The notes: generated by a model not told the origin, from the sequence alone. Shown: positions 1 through 8,805, counted from the first letter of the stretch. The stretch is DNA of 64,000 bases from Oscillospiraceae bacterium (GCA_015063805.1 SVTK01000003.1:95802-159801); one strand, 5' to 3'. Translations and numbers: made by a program.

Positions 1-1032
1 CAGCTCCACCGCGCCTTCCGGTGCATCCAGCTGATGTGCATCCTCCGCATCGGGGACTTGGGGCTCGGCCTCAATGAGCTCCAGTACACGCCCGGCGCAG
101 GTCAGGGCATTCTGCAGCTCGGTGACCACGCCGGAGATCTCGTTGAAGGGCTTGGTGTACTGGTTGGCGTAGCTGAGGAAGCAGGAGAGCTGGCCTACGC
201 TCAATCCTCCCCCGATGGCCACCAGAGCACCCACTACCCCCACGGCGGCATAGACCATGGCGTTGACAAAACGGGTGCAGGGATTGGTCAGAGAGGAGAA
301 GAAAATGGCCTTGAGCCCTGCGGAGCGGAGCTTTTCGTTGGCGGCATCGAAACGGGCCTGTACCTCATCCTCCATGCCGAAGGCGCGGACCACCTTCTGC
401 CCGCCGATCATTTCGTCAATGAGAGCGGTCTGCTCGCCTCTGGCCTTGGCCTGGGCCAGGAAGAAGGTGTGGGTCCGCTTGGCAATGAAGGCGGCCACGA
501 AGAGGGAGAGGGGGGTAATGAGTACGACGATGGCGGTGATGCCAAGGTCAATGGACAGCATAAATCCGATGGTGCCGGCAATGGTGATGGCACCGGTGAA
601 GAACTGGGAGAGGGCCATGAGCAGGCCGTCGGCAAACTGATCGGCATCGGCAATGATGCGGCTGACCAGCTCCCCCGTGGGATGGCGGTCGAGGTAGGAG
701 AGGGGCAGGATCTGAATGCGGCGGAAGGCATCCCGGCGCAGATCCTGTACCATGCGGTAGGTGACACGGTTGCAGCAGAGGTTCATCAGCCATTGCGCCA
801 GCGCGGCGGCCCCGGTGAAGAGGGCAACCTCCAGCAGAATTTTTCCGATGGCGGCAAAATCCACCCGGCCGGGGCCAACGATGCAGTCAATGGCGCGGCC
901 CACCAGGATGGGGACATAGAGGGTGGCCGCTACCTGCCCCGCCGCCAGCAGGAGCGCAAGCAGGATCAGCGGTGCGTGGGCACGAAGACGGCGAAGCACC
1001 GGGCGAAGGGGAAGAGAAGTGTTCTTTTTCAT
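1..1032 (-). CDS. ABC exporter permease/ATPase, second subunit of a heterodimer (partial)
   Basis: Only the first 344 codons lie in the window; the gene continues past the left edge. It starts with ATG at 1032, one base after the TGA of the upstream subunit (TGAAATG), so the two are translationally coupled. The N-terminus (MKKNTSLPLRPVLRRL) leads into hydrophobic segments typical of a type IV ABC exporter transmembrane domain, with the usual pattern of a first helix, YVPILVGRAID and a second helix. The visible part ends just before the nucleotide-binding domain, so the Walker motifs cannot be checked. Because its partner carries a degenerate ATP site, this subunit is expected to supply the catalytic glutamate. 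The substrate (drug, lipid or peptide) cannot be read from the sequence. Confidence 0.9.
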   Translation of the reverse strand, partial: MKKNTSLPLRPVLRRLRAHAPLILLALLLAAGQVAATLYVPILVGRAIDCIVGPGRVDFAAIGKILLEVALFTGAAALAQWLMNLCCNRVTYRMVQDLRRDAFRRIQILPLSYLDRHPTGELVSRIIADADQFADGLLMALSQFFTGAITIAGTIGFMLSIDLGITAIVVLITPLSLFVAAFIAKRTHTFFLAQAKARGEQTALIDEMIGGQKVVRAFGMEDEVQARFDAANEKLRSAGLKAIFFSSLTNPCTRFVNAMVYAAVGVVGALVAIGGGLSVGQLSCFLSYANQYTKPFNEISGVVTELQNALTCAGRVLELIEAEPQVPDAEDAHQLDAPEGAVEL

Positions 1033-1033
1033 T

Positions 1034-2785
1034 TCAGTTGTCCTCCTCTTCGAATTGCGAGCGGTAGATCTCGGCGTAGACGGGACAGGTTTTCAGTAGC
1101 TCCTCGTGGGGGCCGATGCCCGCCACTTCCCCGTCTTCCAGCACCACGATCTGATCGGCATGGCGCAGGGAGGATGCCCGCTGGGAGATGATGAAGACGG
1201 TGGACTCCGGGGAGAGGGTGCCGAGGGATTTCCGCAGTGCGGCGTCGGTGGCATAGTCCAGCGCAGAGGCACTGTCATCCAGAATAATGATCTCCGGCCG
1301 TCCCACCAGGGCGCGGGCGATGGTCAGACGCTGGCGCTGACCGCCCGAGAGATTGCGGCCGTTCTGTTCAATGACAAAGTCCAGCCCGCCCTCCTTTTCG
1401 TCGATAAAGGCTTTCGCTTGGGCAAGGGAAAGTGCTTCGTTGAGTGCGGCGTCATCCGCGGGCTTTCCTTCGCGCTTGCCCCAAAGAAGATTGTCCCGGA
1501 CGGTGCCGGCAAAAAGCATGGCCTTCTGGGGTACCATGCCGATCTTCTCCCGCAGGGCGGCGGGATCGTATTCCCGCACATCGGTGCCGTTTACCAGCAC
1601 CTGTCCCTCGGTGGCATGGTAGAAGCCGGGGATCAGGTGACAGAGGGTGCTTTTCCCCGCACCGGTGGCACCGATAATGCCCACCGTTTCCCCGCGTCCC
1701 ACCCGCAGAGTCAGATGGGAAAGGGAAGGCGCGGCAGCGCCGTCATAGGTGAAGGAAACATCGCGGAATTCCACCGCGGGAGCAGAGGGGTCCTCCGTGC
1801 TGCAGCCGTTCCCGCCCGCGGGGGCGGGGGAGACCGCGAAGACACGATCAATGCGCCCGGCACAGGCCAGGGACTTGTTGATGGTAATGATGAGGTTGGC
1901 CAGCTTGATCAGTTCCACCAGGATCTGACTCATGTAGTTGTAAAGTGCCACCACCTGCCCCTGGGTAAGTATGCCCTCGTTCACCTGTACTGCACCCGTC
2001 TGCACCAGGGCGATCACCGCCAGGTTAATGACGGCGTAGGTCAGGGGATTCATCAGGGCGGAGATGCGGCCTACATGAAGCTGAAGGGAGGTCAGCGCGC
2101 CGTTTCTGCCGTCAAAGTCGTCGTTTTCGGCGTCTTCCCGCCCGAAGGCGCGGATCACCCGTACGCCGGACAGATTTTCTCTCGTGATGCCGAGCACGCT
2201 GTCCAGCCTCGTCCCGATCTCGCGGAAACGGGGGATGCTCCAGCACATGATGCCGAACACGATAGCAGACAGCACCGGGATCACCACCACGAAGATCAGG
2301 GCAGCTGAGACGTCGATGGTAAAGGCCATGATCATGGCACCGAACACAATGAAGGGGGATCGCAGGAAAAGCCGCAGCACCAGATTGACCCCCGACTGCA
2401 CCTGATTGACATCGGCAGTCATGCGGGTGATGAGTCCCGAGGTGCCGAGACGGTCAAGGTCGGTGTAGGAAAGGGACTGGATATGGGCAAAGAGGGCACT
2501 GCGCAGGCCCGCGGCACTGCCCACCGCCGCCCGTGCGGCAAAATATTGTGCGGTGACGGCGCAGATCAGGCCGATGACGCCCAACGCCGCCAGGAGCCCG
2601 CACATCTGCCACACCACAGGGCGGGAGCCCCCCTCAATGCCGCGGTCAATGATGGCGGCCACCACCAGGGGGACGAAGAGCTCGAAGATCGCTTCAAGCA
2701 TTTTGAACAGAGGCGCCATCACGCAGTCGCGTCGGTAGGCGCGGAGATGAGTCAGCAGATGTTTCACAGCAGAAGTTCGCTCCAT
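1034..2785 (-). CDS. ABC exporter permease/ATPase, first subunit with degenerate ATP site
   Basis: A 583-residue half-transporter with a transmembrane domain (about residues 20-310) and an ATP-binding domain (about 335-575). Walker A is GATGAGKST at 372-380, the signature LSGGQ at 479-483, and Walker B IIILDD at 499-504. The catalytic Glu after Walker B is Asp, and the switch-loop His is Gln (ISQR, Q535). Both changes are known from the non-hydrolysing site of heterodimeric exporters such as TM287/288 and LmrCD, so it should pair with the coupled downstream gene. The start at 2785 (MERTSAVKHLL) was chosen over a longer frame because a consensus promoter lies just upstream and the residues match family N-termini. 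No strong Shine-Dalgarno is visible. Confidence 0.93.
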   Translation of the reverse strand: MERTSAVKHLLTHLRAYRRDCVMAPLFKMLEAIFELFVPLVVAAIIDRGIEGGSRPVVWQMCGLLAALGVIGLICAVTAQYFAARAAVGSAAGLRSALFAHIQSLSYTDLDRLGTSGLITRMTADVNQVQSGVNLVLRLFLRSPFIVFGAMIMAFTIDVSAALIFVVVIPVLSAIVFGIMCWSIPRFREIGTRLDSVLGITRENLSGVRVIRAFGREDAENDDFDGRNGALTSLQLHVGRISALMNPLTYAVINLAVIALVQTGAVQVNEGILTQGQVVALYNYMSQILVELIKLANLIITINKSLACAGRIDRVFAVSPAPAGGNGCSTEDPSAPAVEFRDVSFTYDGAAAPSLSHLTLRVGRGETVGIIGATGAGKSTLCHLIPGFYHATEGQVLVNGTDVREYDPAALREKIGMVPQKAMLFAGTVRDNLLWGKREGKPADDAALNEALSLAQAKAFIDEKEGGLDFVIEQNGRNLSGGQRQRLTIARALVGRPEIIILDDSASALDYATDAALRKSLGTLSPESTVFIISQRASSLRHADQIVVLEDGEVAGIGPHEELLKTCPVYAEIYRSQFEEEDN

Positions 2786-2807
2786 ATCCGATAGATTGAT
2801 TTTCCTT

Positions 2808-2836
2808 ATTATAGCACGGATGCGAGGATAAATCAA
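2808..2836 (-). promoter_or_regulatory. Sigma-A promoter for the ABC exporter operon
   Basis: Read on the minus strand: -35 TTGATT (2836-2831), 17-bp spacer, -10 TATAAT (2813-2808). It would give a leader of only about 15 nt before the ATG at 2785. Confidence 0.8.
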
Positions 2837-2888
2837 GGGGAGGTGGGGGAGCTGTTTAAGGGGCAAAGCGGCCGGAGAAGGCTTCACC

Positions 2889-2917
2889 TTGACAAGCCTT
2901 TGTCTGCATGGTATAAT
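2889..2917 (+). promoter_or_regulatory. Consensus sigma-A promoter for lipid kinase/phosphodiesterase
   Basis: Perfect TTGACA (2889-2894), 17-bp spacer, TATAAT (2912-2917). It is divergent from the ABC exporter promoter, and the two -35 boxes are about 50 bp apart. Confidence 0.9.
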
Positions 2918-2990
2918 AAATAGAATAATGTCTGTTTTTCGCGGGGTTCCCAAGGAAAACGGAATACGGCAGAGAAAGCAGGCTGCGTGT

Positions 2991-3941
2991 ATGAAATATT
3001 TGTTTATTCTGAATCAGCAGGCAGGAAACGCCAGAGCGACCGCGAAGCTGGAAGCAGAGCTTCGTGCCCTGCGGGAAGCGCAGGGGCTGAACTACGAACT
3101 TTGCCCCACCTCTACTCCGGAAGAAGCGGCACATCTGATCCGCCGCACCTGTGGGAACGGCGGCGAGGTGTGCGTGGTGGCCTGCGGTGGGGACGGCACC
3201 TTCAGCGGCACGGTGAATGTTGCCGCGGAATTCCCCGGCGCGGCGGTCGCCTTGATGCCGGTGGGCACGGGCAATGATTTTGTCCGCAATTTTGCTTGCC
3301 GTGATGCTTTTCTTGACCCTTCTGCTCTGCCGGAGGGACGCATTGTGGAGTTTGATCTTCTGCGCTGCGGGGATCGGCTGTGTACCAACATGATCAACAT
3401 CGGCTTTGACTGCGAGACTGCCAAGCAGGCGGCCAAGCTCCGCCGCAATCCTGTGATGGGCGAGAAGCTGGCCTACATCAGTGGTGTTGCCATTACCCTG
3501 GTTCGCAAACCCGGAGTGACGGTGACGGCTTCCATCGACGATGAGCCGCATGCCGAGCATCAGCTGCTGCTCATCGCAATCGCCAACGGTGCTTTTTGCG
3601 GCGGCGGCTTCCGCGCCGCACCGCGGAGCTGTCTTGATGACGGGCTGATGGATGTCTGCATGGTCAACAACGTCAGTCGTACCCGTTTCCTTACCCTGGC
3701 GAGTTGTTATCGGGACGGAAGTTATCTGGAAAAGAAAACCGCAGCCGATGTATTCAACTATAGGAAGTGCAGACGGCTGGATCTGCAGTTCCCGGGAATG
3801 CAGAGTATCTGTGTAGACGGGGATATCATCGAAGCCGAACAGCTGACTGTGGAAGTCCTTCCCCGTGCCATGCGATTTGTGCTGCCCCGGGGCGTGGAAT
3901 GGAAGGAGGCCGCGGTCTGTGACCCTGCTTGTACTCTCTGA
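2991..3941 (+). CDS. Diacylglycerol kinase-family lipid kinase
   Basis: A 316-residue cytosolic/peripheral kinase of the DgkB/YegS family, which phosphorylates diacylglycerol or a related lipid with ATP. The nucleotide loop GGDGT is at residues 66-70 and the second conserved motif VGTGNDF at 91-97. GGGFRAAP and the terminal DGD motif (VDGDIIEAE) follow in the C-terminal beta domain. The ATG at 2991 was chosen because MKYLFILNQQAG is the typical family N-terminus; the frame is open about 100 bp further upstream, but that part lies in the promoter and leader. The ribosome binding site is weak. The end overlaps the next gene by 23 bp, so the two are co-expressed. Confidence 0.92.
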   Translation: MKYLFILNQQAGNARATAKLEAELRALREAQGLNYELCPTSTPEEAAHLIRRTCGNGGEVCVVACGGDGTFSGTVNVAAEFPGAAVALMPVGTGNDFVRNFACRDAFLDPSALPEGRIVEFDLLRCGDRLCTNMINIGFDCETAKQAAKLRRNPVMGEKLAYISGVAITLVRKPGVTVTASIDDEPHAEHQLLLIAIANGAFCGGGFRAAPRSCLDDGLMDVCMVNNVSRTRFLTLASCYRDGSYLEKKTAADVFNYRKCRRLDLQFPGMQSICVDGDIIEAEQLTVEVLPRAMRFVLPRGVEWKEAAVCDPACTL

Positions 3942-4422
3942 TTCCCACGGCCGTGCCGACCGGGTGCGGGCGGCCATGGCCCTGAACCCCGATGCGGCAG
4001 CGATATTTTTCTTAGGGGACGGCCTGCGGGATCTCCCCGAGGACGACCGATGCCCCATCCTGCGGGTGAAGGGCAACTGCGACGTGTTCACCCTGTTCGA
4101 CACTGAACCTGCCCCCGAGGAGCGGCTGGAATTCTTCGGCGGCAAGCGGATCCTGGCCATGCACGGACATACCCGAAGCGTGAAATCAGGGATCATGAGA
4201 GCTGTAGCTGCCGGCTTGGAGGTCGATGCGGACATTGTCCTGTTCGGACACACCCACAATCCGCTGGAGTACTGCATCCCCGCCGGGGAGCAGATGTTCG
4301 GCCGCGTGTTGGAGCGCCCTCTGTATCTGTTCAATCCCGGCAGTATCGGTGCGGGGGAGTTCGGGCTGATCACCCTGCAGGGCGGGGAAGTGCTGCTCTC
4401 CCACGGAAGGCTGGAAAAATAA
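3919..4422 (+). CDS. YfcE/MJ0936-type metallophosphodiesterase
   Basis: A 167-residue calcineurin-like phosphoesterase. Metal-binding blocks are SDSHG near the start, FLGD, KGNCD, MHGHT, and FGHTHNP toward the end. All these His/Asp/Asn ligands are present, so it should be an active binuclear-metal phosphodiesterase. The GTG at 3919 is preferred because GGAAGGAGG sits 9 bases upstream (inside the preceding gene) and gives the canonical N-terminus MTLLVLSDSHG. Its neighbour is a lipid kinase, but family members usually have uncertain natural substrates and no functional link is claimed. Confidence 0.9.
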   Translation: MTLLVLSDSHGRADRVRAAMALNPDAAAIFFLGDGLRDLPEDDRCPILRVKGNCDVFTLFDTEPAPEERLEFFGGKRILAMHGHTRSVKSGIMRAVAAGLEVDADIVLFGHTHNPLEYCIPAGEQMFGRVLERPLYLFNPGSIGAGEFGLITLQGGEVLLSHGRLEK

Positions 4423-4443
4423 AAAAATCCCCTACGGGGGATT
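4419..4443 (-). terminator. Intrinsic terminator of spoVG
   Basis: AATCCCC-TACG-GGGGATT hairpin (4426-4443). On the minus strand it is followed by a run of seven T. There is no T run on the plus strand, so it mainly serves spoVG. Confidence 0.8.
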
Positions 4444-4508
4444 CGCACCGCAGTCTTGCGGGGCAGAGCGGCGGCTGCCTCTCTGCCGGGCGGACTGCAT
4501 TTTGCCGA

Positions 4509-4820
4509 TCAGAGGACCTCGACTGCCTCTTCTTCGGGCTCGGTTTCTGCCGCTTCGGCGGCCTCGGTCAGCGCGGTTTCATAGGCACTGATGACAGCGG
4601 CTTCCAGTTCGCTGCGGAATGCCGCATTGATGGGATGCACGATGTCGCGGTAGGTATCGTCGGGGTTCTTGCGGCTGGGCATGACGATGAAAAACTTGTC
4701 CCGTGCGTTGATCACTTTGATGTCGTGTACCGCCAGCTGGCCATCAAAGGTGACCGAGACAATGGCCTTCATGGGGCCGTCGTCAAAGAGCTTTCTGACT
4801 TTTACATCTGTGATGTTCAT
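4509..4820 (-). CDS. spoVG: Septation/sporulation regulator SpoVG
   Basis: A 103-residue small nucleic-acid-binding regulator known from sporulation, septation and virulence control in Firmicutes. It starts MNITDVKVRKL, and the family core ARDKFFIVMPSRK and DIVHPIN follow. The last 20 residues are an acidic Ala/Glu tail, longer than in Bacillus. The start at 4820 has GGAGGAGA a few bases upstream; a longer frame upstream is not needed. An AT-rich region with TATACT and TATAAT-like boxes precedes it, but I cannot assign a clear -35. It is transcribed divergently from murC. Confidence 0.95.
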   Translation of the reverse strand: MNITDVKVRKLFDDGPMKAIVSVTFDGQLAVHDIKVINARDKFFIVMPSRKNPDDTYRDIVHPINAAFRSELEAAVISAYETALTEAAEAAETEPEEEAVEVL

Positions 4821-4948
4821 TTTTTCTCCTCCGTAGATGATAATTTTCACATTTCTGAATATAGTATATAGTATCTTTGTGAAGATTATACAGCGAAAAA
4901 ACAAGATTTTTATGAACTAAATGTCAATCTTTTTGCAAAATATCCATT

Positions 4949-4973
4949 AAATGTCACAATTCGGGTGACATTT
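4949..4973. promoter_or_regulatory. 9-bp inverted repeat between spoVG and murC
   Basis: AAATGTCAC (4949-4957) and GTGACATTT (4965-4973) form a perfect dyad around a 7-base centre, 30 bp before the murC start. It has no T run, so it resembles an operator more than a terminator. The binding factor is unknown. Confidence 0.5.
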
Positions 4974-5003
4974 CTCTAAATCTGAGTCAAAGGAAGAATT
5001 TTT

Positions 5004-6413
5004 ATGTCTACGCCCAATACACACTTCGGTGCGGCCGAGATCGGCCGTATGCTGGCCGAGGTCAAGCAGATCTATTTCATCGGTGTCGGCGGCATCCATA
5101 TGTCCTCGCTGGCCCATATCACCCATGTCCGCGGCTTCGGTGTCGGCGGCTATGACCGCAGTCCCTCCGCGCTGACCCGCCGCCTGGCCGAAGAGGGAAT
5201 TCCGATCCGCTATACCCTGGAACCCGAGCAGCTGGAGGGCTACGGTGCTGTGGTTTATACTGTGGCCATTGCCCCAGACAATCCCCTCTATGTAAAGGCG
5301 GGGGAGATGGGCATTCCCCGTATCTCCCGCGCCGATTATCTCGGCTATATCATGGAGGCCTACGAGAACCGCGTGGGCATCTCGGGGATGCATGGGAAGA
5401 GCACCTGTACCTCCATGTGCGCCCATACCTTCCTGGCGGCGGGGGCAAATCCCACCGTGCTGTCCGGGGCGGAAATGGAGGAAATGGGGGGCGCATACCA
5501 TGTGGGGGGGGAGAAGCATTTCCTTTTTGAAGCCTGCGAGTACATGGATTCCTTCCTGGACTTCTATCCCACCATTGCGGTGATCCTCAACATTGAGATG
5601 GACCATCCCGACTACTTCACCAGTCTGGAGCAGATCCGCACCTCCTATGCCGCCTTTGCTGCAAAGACCGGCTCTGAGGGCTGCGCCATTGCCAACTTTG
5701 ACGATGCCAATGTGCGGGCCGCCCTGGAGTATTACAACGGTGAGCTGATTACCTTTGGTATGACCAATAAATCGGCCGACTATACCGCGGAGAATGTCCG
5801 CTATGTGGGCGGGAAGCCCGAGTTTGACATCCTCTGCCGGGGCAGCTTCCTCTGCCATGTTGCGCTGACGGTGCCGGGGGCACACAATATTCTCAATTCC
5901 CTCGCCTGTGCGGCGGCGGCACACCGCTGCGGAATCACCCCCGAGGATATCGGACGTGGGCTGTCCACCTTCCGCGGTGCCAAGCGCAGAATGGAGTTCA
6001 AGGGACGCTTGAACGGTGCCGATGTGTTTGACGATTATGGCCACCATCCCACTGAGGTGAGGGCGACCCTGGAGGGCCTTAGCCGAATGGGCTATGACCG
6101 GGTGTGGTGTGTCTTCCAGCCCCATACCTATTCCCGCACCGCCGAGCTGTTCGAGGATTTTGTCACCGCGTTTGACAGTGCCGACCGCATTCTCTTCGCC
6201 GATATTTATACCGCACGGGGGGATGAGGTTAATCCTACCCAGGTCAGCTCAGAGCTGTTGTCCAATCGCATTGGGGAAAAAGCTGATTATTACCGCGATC
6301 TTTCCGACATTGCCGCGGAATTGCGGGAGAATGTCTATGGCGGCGATGCCGTGGTGATCATGGGGGCGGGGGATATTTACCGCCTGTACGATATGCTTCC
6401 CCTTGAGGTGTGA
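5004..6413 (+). CDS. murC: UDP-N-acetylmuramate--L-alanine ligase MurC
   Basis: A 469-residue cytosolic Mur ligase that adds L-Ala to UDP-MurNAc in peptidoglycan precursor synthesis. The N-terminal UDP-binding Rossmann motif is FIGVGGIHMSSLA (about residues 25-37), the ATP loop GMHGKST is at 128-134, and NIEMDHPDYF follows in the central domain. The C-terminal ligand domain has DDYGHHPTEV and QPHTYSRT. Length matches the family. The ATG at 5004 has AAAGGAAG about 9 bases upstream. No convincing sigma-A promoter is visible, only the inverted repeat described separately. Confidence 0.96.
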   Translation: MSTPNTHFGAAEIGRMLAEVKQIYFIGVGGIHMSSLAHITHVRGFGVGGYDRSPSALTRRLAEEGIPIRYTLEPEQLEGYGAVVYTVAIAPDNPLYVKAGEMGIPRISRADYLGYIMEAYENRVGISGMHGKSTCTSMCAHTFLAAGANPTVLSGAEMEEMGGAYHVGGEKHFLFEACEYMDSFLDFYPTIAVILNIEMDHPDYFTSLEQIRTSYAAFAAKTGSEGCAIANFDDANVRAALEYYNGELITFGMTNKSADYTAENVRYVGGKPEFDILCRGSFLCHVALTVPGAHNILNSLACAAAAHRCGITPEDIGRGLSTFRGAKRRMEFKGRLNGADVFDDYGHHPTEVRATLEGLSRMGYDRVWCVFQPHTYSRTAELFEDFVTAFDSADRILFADIYTARGDEVNPTQVSSELLSNRIGEKADYYRDLSDIAAELRENVYGGDAVVIMGAGDIYRLYDMLPLEV

Positions 6414-6442
6414 ACAATTTTTGATAAATTTTGCTAAAGCCC

Positions 6443-6471
6443 TTTACAAGAGTTGAAAAATAGAGTACAAT
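6443..6471 (+). promoter_or_regulatory. Sigma-A promoter for yerC-methyltransferase-hslO
   Basis: TTTACA (6443-6448), 17-bp spacer, TACAAT (6466-6471), about 58 bp before the first start codon. Confidence 0.75.
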
Positions 6472-6528
6472 ATGTACAGGGAAAAGAGCGGCTACACGAC
6501 TTCCGTCCCAATCGAAAGGAATGCAGTT

Positions 6529-6831
6529 ATGATGAAAAGCAAAATTCGAGACGAAAAAATCGACTACCTTTTCCGCGGTATCCTGACCCTGGATTCCATG
6601 GAGGATTGCTACAATTTCTTTGAGGATCTGTGCACCGTGTCCGAGCTGAAGGAAATGTCCCGTCGGATGCTGGCAGCCAAGATGCTGAAAGAAAATTACA
6701 TTTATTCCGAAATTGCTGCCCAGACCGGGTTGAGCACTGCCACCATCAGCCGCGTGAACCGCTGTCTCAAGTACGGCAGCGACGGCTACCTCAGCGTTCT
6801 TGAGCGGATTGAAAAGCGCCGCAACAGCTGA
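6529..6831 (+). CDS. YerC/YecD family TrpR-related regulator
   Basis: A 100-residue DNA-binding protein of the TrpR-like YerC family. The helix-turn-helix is in the C-terminal half (YSEIAAQTGLSTATISRVNR). The N-terminal helices resemble the TrpR dimerisation fold (YLFRGILTLDSMEDCYNFFEDL). The start at 6529 follows GAAAGGA at good spacing; a longer frame begins at 6472 but overlaps the promoter. Only two bases separate it from the methyltransferase gene downstream. Targets and effector are unknown. Confidence 0.88.
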   Translation: MMKSKIRDEKIDYLFRGILTLDSMEDCYNFFEDLCTVSELKEMSRRMLAAKMLKENYIYSEIAAQTGLSTATISRVNRCLKYGSDGYLSVLERIEKRRNS

Positions 6832-6833
6832 TT

Positions 6834-7607
6834 ATGCCCCAGTACGACGCCATTGCCCATATTTACGACCTGCTCAATGCTGAGCTGGATTATGCCGCCT
6901 GGGCGGAATTCGCCGAGGCGGCCTTTGATCGGTTTCTGCCGGCCCGTCCGGAGCTTGTGCTGGATCTGGCCTGCGGCACCGGGAGCATGACCCATGCCAT
7001 GGCCGCCCGGGGCTACGATATGATCGGGGTGGACCGATCACCCGAAATGCTCAGCACCGCGCTCTCCCGTACCGACTATGACAGAGAGGGGCCGTCCCCT
7101 CTCTTTCTGTGTCAGGATATGCGCAGCTTTGAGCTTTACGGCACGGTGGGGGCCGTGCTCTGCTGCCTGGACAGCATCAATTATCTCACCGAGGATGGGG
7201 ACCTGGATCGCTGCTTTGCCACCGTGCACAACTACCTCGATCCCGACGGCCTCTTTCTGTTTGATGTCAATACCCCCTATAAATTCAGCCATACCTATGC
7301 CGACAACGCCTATATCCTGGAAACCGATACCGAGGATGGGGCGGTTTTCTGCGGTTGGCAGAATGCCTATGACCCCGACAGTGGGATATGTGACTTCTAC
7401 CTTACCCTCTTTGAGGAGAACGAGGATGGCAGCTATTCCCGCGCCGAAGAACACCAGCGGGAGCGGTGCTATTCCCACGAAGCCCTGCTGGATGCCCTGT
7501 CCCACAGCGGCTTTGCCTACCTTGGCACCTTTGCCGACTATCAGTTCGGCGCACCTGGGGAGACCACCGAGCGGTGGTATATCGCCGCCCGCGCCTGCAA
7601 AGGGTAA
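6834..7607 (+). CDS. Class I SAM-dependent methyltransferase
   Basis: A 257-residue cytosolic methyltransferase. SAM motif I is LDLACGTGS at residues 43-51, motif II GVDRS at 65-69, and CLDSINYL and LFDVNTPYKF follow. The pattern resembles the small YodH/UbiE-like methyltransferases often found near yerC in Clostridia. The substrate cannot be told. It sits between yerC and hslO in an apparent operon, with the start two bases after the yerC stop. Confidence 0.88.
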   Translation: MPQYDAIAHIYDLLNAELDYAAWAEFAEAAFDRFLPARPELVLDLACGTGSMTHAMAARGYDMIGVDRSPEMLSTALSRTDYDREGPSPLFLCQDMRSFELYGTVGAVLCCLDSINYLTEDGDLDRCFATVHNYLDPDGLFLFDVNTPYKFSHTYADNAYILETDTEDGAVFCGWQNAYDPDSGICDFYLTLFEENEDGSYSRAEEHQRERCYSHEALLDALSHSGFAYLGTFADYQFGAPGETTERWYIAARACKG

Positions 7608-7631
7608 ATTCTACGTTTGAAGGAAACCGAT

Positions 7632-8528
7632 ATGTCCAAATCCACTATTCTCCGCGCCATGACCCAGGACGGCAGTGCGCGGCTTCATGTGATCAACTCC
7701 ACCGAGATCGTCAATACCGCTCTCCGTTACCATCAGCCCATGCCCACCGGTGCGGCGGCCCTTGGCCGTCTGCTTACCGCTACCTCTGTCATGGGCAGTA
7801 TGCTGGGGGAGAAGACCGATACCATCACCGTCACCATTGAGGGCGACGGTCCTGTCGGCCGCCTGCTGGCGGTATCGGACTATATGGGCAACGTGCGAGG
7901 CTACGTTCAGCACCCCGAGGCCGACCTGCCTCTGAAATCCAACGGCAAGCTGGACGTGGGGGGCGTGATCGGCAACGGTATGCTCCGGGTGATCCGCGAC
8001 TGCGGCGGGGAGGAGCCCTATGTGGGGTCTATTCCCCTGACCACGGGGGAGATCGCCGAGGATATCGCCGCCTACTATGCCCAAAGTGAGCAGGTGCCCA
8101 CAGTTTGTGCCCTGGGCGTGCTCATCGATCGGGATTACAGCTGTAAGGGTGCCGGCGGTGTCTTTGTGCAGCTGCTGCCCTTTGCCGATGAAGCTATTAT
8201 CGATCAGCTGGAGAAGAATGCCGCAGAGCTTCGCCGCCTGTCGTCCCTCATTGCTGAGGGGGCGAGCAACAAAGAGATCGCCGACATTGCCCTGGCGGGG
8301 ATTCCCTATGATGTGTTTGACACGCTGGATGTGGAATACCGCTGTGCCTGCAGCCGCGAGCGCACCGCCGCCGCCCTGCGTTCCCTGGGACGCAAGGAAC
8401 TGGAACGCCTGTTGGACGAAGCCCGCGAGGAAGACGGCGTGGAGCAGATCGAGGTCTGCTGCAGTTTCTGCGACCGCAAGGAGATCTTCCTCCGTCCCGA
8501 TGTGGCCGCGCTGTTCGCAGGCGAATAA
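7632..8528 (+). CDS. hslO: Redox-regulated chaperone Hsp33
   Basis: A 298-residue cytosolic holdase activated by oxidation. The four zinc-binding cysteines that form the redox switch are present as C238-x-C240 and C277-x-x-C280 in the C-terminal domain ([17 protein letters not shown]). The N-terminal domain has [12 protein letters not shown] and the central GDGPVGRL. Length is normal for the family. The start at 7632 follows GAAGGAA; an in-frame TTG at 7617 is not needed. It is the last gene of the yerC operon and is followed by a strong terminator. Confidence 0.96.
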   Translation: MSKSTILRAMTQDGSARLHVINSTEIVNTALRYHQPMPTGAAALGRLLTATSVMGSMLGEKTDTITVTIEGDGPVGRLLAVSDYMGNVRGYVQHPEADLPLKSNGKLDVGGVIGNGMLRVIRDCGGEEPYVGSIPLTTGEIAEDIAAYYAQSEQVPTVCALGVLIDRDYSCKGAGGVFVQLLPFADEAIIDQLEKNAAELRRLSSLIAEGASNKEIADIALAGIPYDVFDTLDVEYRCACSRERTAAALRSLGRKELERLLDEAREEDGVEQIEVCCSFCDRKEIFLRPDVAALFAGE

Positions 8529-8540
8529 TGTCGATATTTC

Positions 8541-8578
8541 CTCCCGCGGAAGAACTTCCGCGGGAGAGAAAATTTTTT
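8541..8578 (+). terminator. Intrinsic terminator after hslO
   Basis: 12-bp stem (8541-8552 with 8555-8566), then AGAAAA and a run of six T. Confidence 0.9.
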
Positions 8579-8599
8579 CAAAAAAATTCAAAAAAGGGC

Positions 8600-8628
8600 T
8601 TGACAACATCTTCTCAATCTGCTATAAT
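8600..8628 (+). promoter_or_regulatory. Consensus promoter for tRNA-Gln
   Basis: Perfect TTGACA (8600-8605), 17-bp spacer, TATAAT (8623-8628), 13 bp before the mature tRNA 5' end. Confidence 0.92.
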
Positions 8629-8641
8629 ATTGCCTGTTCGA

Positions 8642-8717
8642 TGGGGCATCGCCAAGCGGTAAGGCAACGGACTCTGACTCCGTCATTACCTAGGTTCGAA
8701 TCCTAGTGCCCCAGCCA
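8642..8717 (+). tRNA. tRNA-Gln(CTG)
   Basis: Cloverleaf readable by eye. The acceptor stem TGGGGCA/TGCCCCA pairs 8642-8648 with 8707-8713, the discriminator is G, and CCA is encoded at 8715-8717. The D arm is GCC..GGC. The anticodon stem ACGGA/TCCGT encloses the loop CTCTGAC, anticodon CTG, which reads the Gln codon CAG. The T arm is CTAGG-TTCGAAT-CCTAG. It has its own promoter and terminator. Confidence 0.95.
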
Positions 8718-8756
8718 AATCCCCGAGGAATTGTCCTCGGGGATTCTTTTTGTTTT
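8718..8756 (+). terminator. Intrinsic terminator after tRNA-Gln
   Basis: 12-bp stem AATCCCCGAGGA / TCCTCGGGGATT (8718-8729, 8734-8745) with loop ATTG, then CTTTTTGTTTT. Confidence 0.93.
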
Positions 8757-8805
8757 CAGGTGGAATTCGCGAAGCGGCAAGATTACAATGAAAGGTGACG
8801 GCAGA

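Noticed and set aside
34..1191. Long plus-strand frame over the ABC exporter genes
   Set aside because: Shadow of two overlapping minus-strand transporter genes with clear motifs.
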